A stretch of 64,000 bases of DNA from Ceratorhiza oryzae-sativae (lineage: Eukaryota; Basidiomycota; Agaricomycetes; Cantharellales; Ceratobasidiaceae). Of the stretch, positions 36,254 to 48,861 are shown in pieces. Each line of letters starts with the position of its first letter. Positions within the stretch are counted from its first letter, which is position 1. The DNA lies in the NCBI GenBank assembly GCA_030998015.1, contig JARWMV010000235.1, forward strand, positions 1,302,001 through 1,366,000. Direction: 5' to 3'. The position numbers were made by a program, and so were the translations under genes. Under the pieces are notes generated by a model. That model did not search any database and was not told where the DNA came from. It saw only the letters and a program-made list of their open reading frames with translations.

Positions 36254-38560
36254 GTGCTCATCAGCGCGCGGCAGATTCAAATAGCGGGGCGTGAATCAGC
36301 CCCTATTCCTCACAACCACCAAGGGGGTGGCCATCTCCAGCCGAGCGGCGTTGGTCCCTTGGAACCCAAGCATGGGACGGGCATGACCCCAACCCTCCGC
36401 CTCAGGCTGCCAATCAAGATAATCGTCCGAGTCACCGCCTTCGCAGACTAAACGGAACTGGTATACCCGCTTCTGCCCCGGCGCCAAATCCGTCCCGTCT
36501 CGAGGCCCAAGCACACGAGTGCGTCGTCCTTTTATTATATAACCGCAACGCTAAAATCCACCTACCCAGAGCAACCGCTACATCCTCACAATTTGACGCG
36601 CCACCGCATGAGCCACTAAGCGGGTCATTGCATGGCCTAGGTGTCCTCAATGAACCCGAGCCTAGCACCCCTGTTTTCCAGGGAAAAGACGCAAGGGATT
36701 GGAACCAAGCGATCTCTGCCGTCTTACGTCGTGGCGCCAGCTTCCTCAGATTTGGAAGGAGGGCCGTCAAAACAGGACTCGGACTATCTCCTGCCAACAC
36801 CCAGCAGCAGGTAACCGAGCCTGACAGCCCACACCAACCCAAGCATGTGCGCAGGACGAGGCAACGCACCAGCGCGGTCAGCCAAGCTCAAGTACCCACA
36901 AAAAGGGCGCTTCTGGTATTCCTGTTCATCTTCTGAGGACCCGAACCTGCTGTCTGACTACTTGATGGAACAAGGTCACATCCGATCGCTCCCCAATATC
37001 TCTTGAGGTACTCGACTGGACTGCAGAAGACTCTAAGCGCGTTTTAAATTGTTTGAGAAGTGGGTGGCTGTGGCTAGACCCGACGATAATCTACTAACTG
37101 GAGACGTTGCTCAGCGATTGGATTTCAGGCCGAACAAACCAGCGTCTTGCTGGGTAACAACGGAAGAATCATTACCGAGGAATCGTTCATGGGTAGTTTG
37201 AATCGCCTGTTATCGGGAGCAAAAGATGGGGATATGTTGGTGCTCTTCGGTTCGTAAGCTACTTTCGGCACTGATAGTTTCTCTAATCACGAGCGACTCC
37301 AGTTTCTATGCACGCATTTAAAATATCTGATAACGTTTATATCGTGCTGGAGACTGAGAACCAAGGGCTGGCGTATATCGGTGCCAGGGTGAGCCTAACA
37401 TATTCGCGACCTGTGTGGCGGCCTAAACGCATTTCAGGAGCTAATCGAAAGGATCGATTCGATACTGGGGGATGTTTGTTGCACCGTTGAGGTATAGTAG
37501 TTGATTAAATCGCAATGTTCTATCGACTGATGCTGGTAGCACAGGTGGTTCTTGACGTATGCCATGCAGCCGGCCTCGCCAAGTACTTGCGGGTCATTAG
37601 AGAGATGGAAACAGCTCCCAACCCGGTGGTCATCGCTTCTGCCGGGCCAGAAGCATCCATGTTTTCACCATCTTTCTACCCAAGCCAAGGACCTGACATC
37701 CTATTGAATGCTCCAGTTGAGCTACCCAGTCAATATAATTATTCCTCCGATATGAGTGAGAACTCGCTTATTTTTCTGTCCGTTTGTTGGTAAATTGATA
37801 CACCGAGGCAGAAGCAACGAGACACCTCAATCACGCCGTAGCCACCGGCCCTGAAATGGCCGCTTCGCTTCCAGAATCTGTCCCTGGCAGAGTGCGTTCA
37901 ATGCACAATCTGGTGGCCGTAACGCAATCAAGACCTTTTACCGTCAATTTGAAAACCCGATCAACGATCGTCAGTGGTTGTTATATTTATTCATTCAGCC
38001 GATCATGCTAATCCAGGGAAGCTCAAACAGATTGTTTGGGCGGCAGCCAAAGAATCTCAAAGTGCACGCGAGTGTACTGATGAATCGGGCCGAAGCAATG
38101 GGGCGTTGACATACGTGCGTGTAGTGATTCACACGAACGTGGAGCTATATCACTTACCTCAACCTGCCACCAGGCTATGTGTGCAGCTATTGGTAAGTCG
38201 AGAGAAGATTATCGGTCCCTGTTAACCGGCCTCTATAGAAGAGTCTAGAAACATATCTCGCCAAGACGTCTTTGATGGTTGCGTTGTGTAAGTTATCCAT
38301 CGTTACTTCTGCTTATTTCTAGATACTCACCGCTTCTCCATCAGCCCCCTCCTTGCAAAACTCAACCATAAGTGGTCCGCACTGGAGCTCCAACACGCCC
38401 AAATACTAAGCAACCGAAACGATCCCGTATGTTCAACCCCTATTTATCGTTTGTCGAGATTCAACTTCTGAGATTTCTCACACAGGAACAAATCCTGAAG
38501 GGCCACATCTTCCAGAGCTTGAACATGCCCAAAGAAAATGATGGCACAGCCCAGGATTAG
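36254..38560 (+). CDS. Caspase/metacaspase-like peptidase 6 (Peptidase_C14)
   Basis: Sixth copy. The N-terminal low-complexity exon(s) lie about 36254-36915 and need one extra G at 36374-36376 to stay in frame. Downstream exons agree in phase: 36975-37059, 37115-37249, 37303-37388, 37438-37491, 37545-37755, 37812-37969, 38031-38114, 38174-38192, 38239-38287, 38345-38426 and 38486-38560. Motifs: LEVLDWTAEDSKRVLNCL, NRLLSGAKDGDMLVLF, then VSMHAFK where the others have SGHC, then VVLDVCHAAGLAKYL (Cys kept), p10-like IVWAAAKESQSAREC and QDVFDGC. The His survives but its Gly and Cys neighbours are replaced by Met and Ala, so activity is doubtful. The open frame suggests retention for some role. 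Confidence 0.8.
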
Positions 38561-41080
38561 CGTAGGAAGCGATATGAACAAATTTCTTTCGCCCCGACCA
38601 CGCCCCAGCCCAACGCTCCCCACTTGCCGCTCTGTTGGCTTTTCTGAAATTTTAATTATTTCTTTTTTTTTTTAAAGAAAAATCTTTTCGGCCAATAATA
38701 TTAGTGGCCGCATATTCTTCCCGAGTACGCTAAAACATGCACATTTTCTCCCAGTCTCCACAGGATGTTTTAGGACACTCGATTATGTTTACCTTGTACA
38801 CGGACCAATCTCAGAGCATTGTTTGACGCTGTTTTATTTCGCTATCTTGCTTCGTTCTGATCTCTGTCCGGAATTATGCACATGCCTTCCTTCATTACCC
38901 CAATAATGCTCGATTTGGTCATGCAGTCGTTATTGATTTTGTGCGCCTGGTTTCTCCTGGACCTTGCGTTCAATCCAAATCGTATTCGACACCGATCCTG
39001 GTTCTTACTATTGCTCGAGATGTCCGGAGGAGAATTAGTATTGACTAATACTCGCCACCCTGCCCTCTTACATTGAGGGAGGTTCCTCTGTAGGCACGAA
39101 GTACATAATATAAGTAACCAACCAAGAGAACCAAGCCGTATGCGGTTGATCAGCCCAAAATCTCCAGGTCGCGGGGCGTATGTGGGGTAGATTGCACGAT
39201 GTGATCTTGGAATCTGGGGTGAGGGGCTGGGTGTGTTCTCGGTTGTGTGCTATTTGAGCGAGCTGGGCCTTTGTGTGGGCTCAACCCGGGCCGGTACGGG
39301 GACAAATGTCTGGGAATGTGTTTCTTTGTCGGGCGCCCATCTCTGTGTGAGTCCTAGAGGCAAGTTCTCTGGTCGCGTCAATGCTGTCCAACAAGTGGTG
39401 GCTGCGCTATCTCGTATCGTTCGGGAGCGGGTCCGACATGACAGTACCCATGCTGATGGTCGAGGCCTCCACATGAGCGATTTCAGCCGAGCTTGTTTTG
39501 ACTAAACGTACGAGCGTCAGCCAGAGCTGTGAACCCAAGAGTTGTTGGAATAGTTCAAAAATATGAAGCGCCAACTCTGTAAAGCTATAAGCAAGCAGTA
39601 ATCCGGGCTCGATTGGAGGAATAGGACGAACCCCGGGTTCATCTCACATTCACCATGACGTAGACGCAACGCAAGATCAATCCCCCTGAAAAGCTTGATA
39701 AGATCTTAAGCTTCGCGAACAAACATGCCCTATGATGTCAATTTCGCGGTCTTGTTCGTGATGTCTTTCATCAAAGAAAGATGGTAGCGTACTAAAAGAT
39801 CCATACTCGCAATGTAGGACTGAGGTCCAGAACCGCGCCGATTATTGTTCTAGCGAATCAGAGCACTGTTGCAGTAGATCCTTTTTTTCTGGTGTAAAGT
39901 CGTGTACTCTATCGGCATGAGCCAAGACTTTTCTGAGAGCTGATGGTTTGGAGCGAGGGGGGATTCGCCATGCATTCGCACGATAACCATCGGCCAAGCC
40001 AGGCGATAATAGAACGAATAATCTCGAGGTTGACCCGAGCATTTGAAGTGACGGATAGACCAGTAGCCCACAACTGAGGATGAACCACAAGCCAAGTTTG
40101 AGTATCCCGAGCACCGAAAGCGGAGCTAGGGGATGAACCACGTGACGCCCGATTCTAGTCCAGCGACCTCTACCGGCGGTCCCCGCCCCTGGCTGCACGC
40201 GAGACCTCGGTTTAGATGTTCTCCCCCGCAGAGTTACAAGCGGCAGCCTGATATTCACGCATGATTATATACGAGTTACCCCGCAGATGAGGACCAGCAA
40301 GGTCCGAGCAAGCGAGAGCCATTTTACACCAAGCCGAGCGGCTACAAGCTTCCCATGAAATCCGCAGTATCGCCTATCACAGAGTTTGACAGCGAGCACA
40401 CGAAAACTAGTGTTATCTTTTGCCTCCAGAAAACCTAGATCGTTCTCGGATTACTCAAGAGTCGAAAGAACAGCACCACTTTGACACATTTGGATGTCCT
40501 GTCCGATTGTCACAGTCTCTCGATCTTCCCCGAGCTCACGCGCGAATCACAACACCAAAATTCAGGGAAATATCGACTAGTACATCGTGCACGCCGCTGG
40601 GTGTGGGGTCATGCGCCCGCGGCGACTGTTTAGCGACTAGTGCGGTCCCGGGTGGCTGCTACCAAATTACCACTCGCGGAGCCCTCCAATTGAGGTCGTA
40701 CCTCAATAATGACCATCAGCCCAGAGCCGGGCCGGAGTCTACCTATTTCGATTGTTTACGGATCTTACCACGCCGAATCGAGCAAGACGCTTGCGTCCGT
40801 CGGATCAAGTATTGGACTTTTAGCCTAGGTTCGCGTAATAGGGCTTGTGTGATGTTGGCTCGTCTTCTCGCTCACAAAGAGATTTGACTGTAGCCGAAGG
40901 ACAGAGGAAATCGTATAAGTGGCAGATTGCGAGGCTCCGATGTCTCCCCGTCAGCGAACCCCCGCTTCCCTGGCTGCGATACCCCTCCCAGCCTAAATAC
41001 CTCTTGTCGCCTTTTGCTCCTCGTCCTGGTGACAGCACACCCTTTGCAAACCGACTGCTCAGAATAGCCACATAGCCATC
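38561..41080. other. Gene-poor gap with small ORFs
   Basis: 2.5 kb. Holds a 66-codon ORF at 38876-39076 with a hydrophobic N-terminal half (possible small membrane peptide, weak), a 155-codon ORF at 40420-40887 without recognisable domain, and AT-rich sequence just after the last caspase-like gene. None is supported as a real gene. The last ~150 bases precede the His-rich gene. Confidence 0.35.
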
Positions 41081-41896
41081 ATGTCATCCTTCATCGCCCG
41101 CTTCCTCGCCAACATGACCATGAAGGAGTCAAAAAATACCACCACCTCGGCCAGCGAGTCTCGCCCCAGGAGGCACGAACGCTCCTCCTCAAAACATCAC
41201 CACCATCACCATCACCACCATCGCTCGAGGCACGACTACTATCGCTCGAGCTACGTGTACGACTCGGACTCTGATACTGATGATGAGCCTCCTTCCGTAA
41301 GTAGTCTCTCCCATTCAATCGAATTAGCCTCTGATCGCCGCAAATGCGAATGGTAGGAGAACAGCCTGATGCTCGACTTGGGTCCAGACTACTCGCCCAA
41401 GACCATGTCGACCATCAGCTTCCCCTCGCCGGCCATGCGTGGCTCAACAGTCCTGTTCGACAGCGGAGACCTCGACACGAGCCCAGAACACGTCGAGGTC
41501 CACCAGCCTGCGCCGGCCGCAACCAACAACCCGAACATCAAGCGCAAGCCGGTCCAATACTATGACGACCCCGCTGCGCAGTCCGAGGTAAGTCCAAGTT
41601 CTGTTTCCTGTGCCTGAGCACACACACAAAAGTCCATAATATTCACCGCGCGTCTGTTTCTCCCTTGGTCCTCTGTGGGACTTTGCTATATTGGGTCTGC
41701 TCCGCGGTGCTGCTCTCTCCCCGTATCCGTCTGCGTCTGTGTCCGAAACCGTACGCCTCACCACTAGGCCAACTACAGGCAGCAACGTGGGAGGTCCTCG
41801 AGCAGGTCTTCCAGCGATTCCCAAGGCCGTGAGCACCGTGAAAGACGTTCGTCTGGTGCGGCGGCCTATAGCGCCGGGCCACAGAGGTGGTGGTAG
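41081..41896 (+). CDS. His-rich basic protein of unknown function
   Basis: Three exons (41081-41296, 41357-41587, 41768-41896) join in frame to 191 residues. The N-terminus (MSSFIARFLANMTMKES) is amphipathic. Residues ~39-47 are nine consecutive His encoded by CAC/CAT repeats, followed by an RSRHDYYRSS segment and an Asp/Ser-rich acidic patch. The centre contains MSTISFPSPAMRGSTVLFD and IKRKPVQYYDD. The C-terminus is Arg/Ser-rich (GRSSSRSSSDS) and ends PQRWW. No domain was recognised; metal binding by the His run is only a possibility. All splice sites are canonical, so it is likely a real gene. Confidence 0.65.
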
Positions 41897-42620
41897 CCGG
41901 CCAGGTGGCGGGTGAGATTTAAGGTTTATAGGATTGGGTCATGTGGAACACGCGATAGGGGCAGTGGGGTATGTGGGGCGTGGGGCGTGGGGCCTGAAGC
42001 GGGGCAACCTATTGAAAATTAACGTTGAGAGAACGCATACTGAAATCATCATCTGACGCGACCATCCATTTTATTCGAAATCATTCACCCTGTATCAATA
42101 CGCATTAGCATTTTTGAAGCATCATATCTTTATGCTCAACTCCAATGATCATATGACATTTCGTGCGATAATCTTAAGCCTTAAGAAATAACGTTTGTCG
42201 CTCGGCCGTGTGTCGAACTATTCATACCTATAAGAGGCAGAATGCGAGATACGGAACTGCCGATCCTGCTGTTGGCCGCTATTCAATGAGCCATATAACG
42301 GGCTCCGAAGTCGCGGCGAACTCAGCGACAAACACAGAAACGGCATCAGGGGCTTCAACTGATTCACGTGCAATATTTTCGTTTCCATTCAGGTCAAGGT
42401 AAGGCGCCACACGACGCCAAAATGTAGAAACAAGTACAGGAACGTGATAGCGTCAATATGTAGAGTGGGGGTGGGTAGATGCATGCAGAAACAGACAGAA
42501 CAAATATGCTGGACGGATCACTACATAAGATAGAGCCACACAAAGAGCGTTGTCGCGATCAAGTCAAAGAGAGAGAATAAGACCCATCTAAACGTTCAGC
42601 ACCTGCCGTCTAGAATTTTT
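41897..42620. other. Convergent intergenic region
   Basis: Between the 3' ends of the His-rich gene (+) and mitochondrial Hsp70 (-). G-rich repeats (gtggggcgtggggc) occur near 41970-41990. No coding frame. Confidence 0.4.
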
Positions 42621-44881
<2,261 letters not shown>

Positions 44882-46956
44882 TTTTGGAGTGCGGTGGATG
44901 TGGTGGGAGAGACGACTGGAGCTGACTGACCCGCTCAAATCCGTTCGTCATGAAAATATTCGATCACGTCAGCAAGGGTCTCAGCCGCCGACTTTCGCCG
45001 GATTTCTACATCCTTCGCCGGACCATAGCACTTGTGGGTTCAAATCGAAGCATCTTGGTAGTCCAAAACTATAAAAAAAAATCCCACGAATTACGCGTGC
45101 TCGAGCGACTGCAATTTGCCCAGAACAAAGATTCTACGGTTGGGCTCGTGCCGATCTTTCATCTCAGCCTGAAGATAGACTTTGGTCTCTAAGAATCAAG
45201 AATATACCTAGTGACTCTCGTTTAACTGGAATTCTGGCACTCTCTTATTCTGGTAAAAACTCTACATACTCTGGCTCGGGAGCACTATCAGACGTTTGAT
45301 CCATTTGGAGGGGCGGCTTATTGGATAGGATTATGACAGCTCACAATTCTGTTTATTGATTGGATTATTTTTGCACAGACCATCAGGAGCGTAAGCCATA
45401 AAAATATTAGATGTCATCAGCCAACTTTCAGCACAGATAGGCTTGGATGGGCTTTGTTTACCATGACGAGCACTGGCCAGTCACAAATAGACACCAACAG
45501 ATTAGGGCGCTCTATGTATTTTCTTGGAACTTGAGCGGTCAACCAGCTCGGAAGATCGGCTAGAAGCAACAGCGTTACAATTTACATAGCCCCTCCCGAG
45601 GGCACACGTTGTTGCATTGGAACTGGAATATCACAGCTCAACCTCCGCGCGCCAGCATATTCACCACATACGTTTAAACCGCTGATCAAGCCGTGGGACT
45701 CAGCGTCTTTTCTGAGCGATTTCTGACTGACCAGGTTGCTTCGACCTCCTTGATCCCTCGCTCTGACAGTCATATATCGAATGGATGCGGTGTTGACCAC
45801 TGGTAAGTCTCTACACACACCACAAAGCGCATAATCACTTAGTGGGACGTGGCAGTCTTACAGGGACAACAAACTCGTCTAGCCAACAGTTGAGTTTAGT
45901 TATTACTAGAAACTTCCGGGAATAATATAGGTTAGCCCGACGGATTCCCCCACAGGCGAAAGCACTCGTTGTGGGCCTCGGTTCAAATTGGGGTAGAAGA
46001 CCTCACTCTGCACGGCGGTGGTTTCGGGCCATCTTGGTGGTGCGTTTGCATTTGCATATTATCCCCGTCATTCGCTACCTATAGGTCGACCCGCCTCACA
46101 CGGAGCCGCCTTCTAGCGTGGTGATAAATTTCAAACACCACCAGGAGAGTATTGAATGGGGGTGGATCGCCCATCGATGGTACACTCTAGTTCTCACTCT
46201 GATGTTGGAGCGTAAGGTGCCCCAGGAGAGCCATCCGAATCCATCCAGCAACAACCGTGAGTGGGTAGGACTTCTCGGACAATTCGACCGTGTGGCGGTC
46301 CACTGGCACTTGTGTCTCGCCTCAACCCTTCCAGCCCGTCAAAGGGGAATTTTTTTGCGGTCCTTCGACTGGTTCGTTCAGCCGAAAAAAACTACGTGGA
46401 TTCCTCAAGCGATCAATGCTCTACCTGTGGACACATGCCTCAGGGATGCTCTTCAATGTTCCTATCCAGTAGGATCGATACGTGGGGATGCCTACCTCAC
46501 GCCGCGCGCTATCGACTGTACGCCCCCATATATGCGCACGTATCCCGGGATACAGTCGCCTTCGAGCGTTGGGAAAGCCGGTTCGTCTTGAGTAGTAGTT
46601 TATTCGTTCATTGGCTGGTTGGTATAACAAGTCTCCTCACACCCATCAGAGGTTGCTCGTTTCCCAATATCGGAGGATGGAGAAGCCCTTCAATATAGGG
46701 GGTTTCGATCTTGCACATCGATCTACCTAGCTGGACGTAGTCCTGTTTATTTGATCCAACATAAATATACGAAAATCAATGGGCTGTTTGCGAATCACAT
46801 TATTTCGCCCCTCGACATCCTGGTTGTAGAGATACCGTCACTTCCACCCCATTCTTCTCGTTTCGAATCGTGAAACCATATATTATATTTTACATACTTC
46901 TACCTATTTACGGGCCATTCTCCCGCTCTTTTCACTCCCCTGCGCCACTATCCACA
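44882..46956. other. Intergenic with unsupported ORFs
   Basis: About 2 kb between the Ssc1 start (-) and the gene at 46957 (+). Overlapping open frames at 46118-46591 (157 codons) and 46261-46698 (145 codons) show no recognisable domain and compete in different frames, so neither is called. The first few hundred bases after 44882 are the Ssc1 promoter; no heat-shock element could be identified with confidence. Confidence 0.35.
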
Positions 46957-48254
46957 ATGACCTGCTGCCTCGTCGAAGGGAAGCTCGCTCTGCCAAGCAA
47001 CTCGCTCGGCGACCCCGGCAAACGGTACGCCGGGCTGCTCACTCGTCCACACTCGGAACGCTTATTCATATTACGAACAGCTGCATGGAAGCGATCCGTC
47101 GCAAGTGCGTACTTACATTCGCAGTTCGTTTAATTATTTTTCCTAACCGGAACCATAGCTCGATCCCTTCTACCCATTCTACCGCCTTGGGTTCACCGTA
47201 TACCGTCCACGATCGATCCGAGGGATCCCTTGGATCCTACTACGTCTACGATAATAATGGCAGGTTCCTCAGCACGGACAATCTCTCGAACCGAGAAGCT
47301 CGTCTGACATTCGAGAGACTGGCGAATTCGATTGCCAATGCTCGCTCAATCATGTTCTCGAAGCGGATCACTCTGAGGCCGTGATCATCCTCAGGTGCAT
47401 CTCAGGGAAAACTCCCAAGATGTCTTATTACATCGTGAACCACACAGACAAGACTATTCACTGGGCGCACGAGCGAGCTTTCCGGGATCATGAAGATTTA
47501 TATGATGGTACGTGCTTTTGGTATTTTTACGGAATGACTATTTGATGAACACCTTACAGTGCCTATGCGTAACAATGCCGAGTACTGGGATCACCGCAGT
47601 CGGTTTTACATACATCAACGCTGTTCTCAGAGCGACTACGATGAGCTGAATAATTTATTGAATTCAATACCCATGAATGGCCCAGGTGAGTAGCTAGATG
47701 CTGTGCCTCTTGGAATCCGGTCATACTAAGGCTAGAGCTCAGATGCGCCGTTCAACCAGGCAAGTATCGACCAACTCAAAGCAAGACTCGTGCGAGATGC
47801 GGCAGACCCGAATAGTGTGCAAGGCACCTTTGCAATTGGTAGCAATATTCATTGGATGATTTTGATATTTTTTCTCTGATTGGAATCCTTTAGCTGACAT
47901 TCATGCTCGAGTGTTGAAAGCGCAGTTGCGTGGGTTCTATGAGCCTGACCTGACGTTTGGGTGTAGGCTGCTCAAATCGCTCGGCGGTTTAGTAAATGTG
48001 GGTTCTATCACGCGATCGTTTATGAGAAGTAACCCGAGGCCTTGATACTCATAATTCAGATCCCACCGAGGTTCTTGCACCGCAGAACCCACAAACACCA
48101 GGGAGCCCCAACGGCCGCTCCAACAGCGTCTGACTCGATACCATCAAGCCATGCACCGTCGGATTCTGAATCTCCAAGCTCTACGGACTCTAGTCTAGTA
48201 CGGCCGCAGCCCCATCCGGAGTCTCATAGGAACTCGTCGGATCTCAATTACTAG
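46957..48254 (+). CDS. Unnamed fungal family protein A (paralog of 55803-57262), one frame break
   Basis: Exons 46957-47108, 47159-47507, 47560-47685, 47743-47838, 47894-47997 and 48060-48254. All phases agree except inside exon 2, where one extra base near 47345 is needed to pass from SPYTVHDRSEGSLGSYYVYD to HSEAVIILRC...MSYYIVNHTDKTIHWAHE. Later blocks are NNAEYWDHRSRFYIH, SIDQLKARLVRDAADP and LKAQLRGFYEPDLTFG. The order (a 'SYY/IYF' strand block, a Y-V-x-H...W block, then EYW-x-H) is the same as in the gene at 55803-57262, so they belong to one family, which is common in basidiomycetes and of unknown function. This copy ends in a Pro/Ser/His-rich tail instead of TM helices. Confidence 0.6.
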
Positions 48255-48861
48255 TGAGCCCCAGCATATCGGTTGGGTTGCTAATCCATGCCTGCATCTT
48301 ATATTATGCTTTCGTCATGTTGAGCTCCCTATGGTTCCCATCTTTGTTGCGCAGCAAGCGGTGTTTCTGCTGCCACTATGGCTGATAATATTGCCCTTTA
48401 TGACCCTGTATGACTTTCTATAACTTCACTGCCTCCCGGGCTAGTTTTACCACATGGTTAGATGAGAGGAGAAGATGCGGTCTAATCTAATGTCTATTCC
48501 GAATGCTAGAAATGCCATAGATCGAATAATAAATTGTCCAAAGGTTTAGTCCGTAAGGGCGAGAGTCCAAGGTCAACTCGAACAGCGAGAATGACTTGCT
48601 TCGTGTTATTCGCTGGATGCGCTGGGAGTGCTGGAGTGGCTTGGTTAGGCGTACACACACGTTTCTTCAGGGATAAGGTGGAGCTAATTTCCAGGAAAAC
48701 ATGTTTCATGGGGTATCCGCCGAATCATGTGTTCCAGGTGGGACCATGGATTGAAGGTGGCAAGTCTAAGAAATAGTTGGATATCGAGCGAAAAGAAAAG
48801 AAACAACAGTATATCTACTGTACAATATGTCCACACACAATCCGACGAAAAGAAACACGGT
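48255..48861. other. Convergent intergenic region
   Basis: 3' flanks of the gene at 46957 (+) and the flippase gene (-). No conserved frame. Confidence 0.4.

Noticed and set aside
40420..40887. 155-codon plus-strand ORF
   Set aside because: No domain, odd composition, and overlapping minus-strand ORFs of similar quality nearby.
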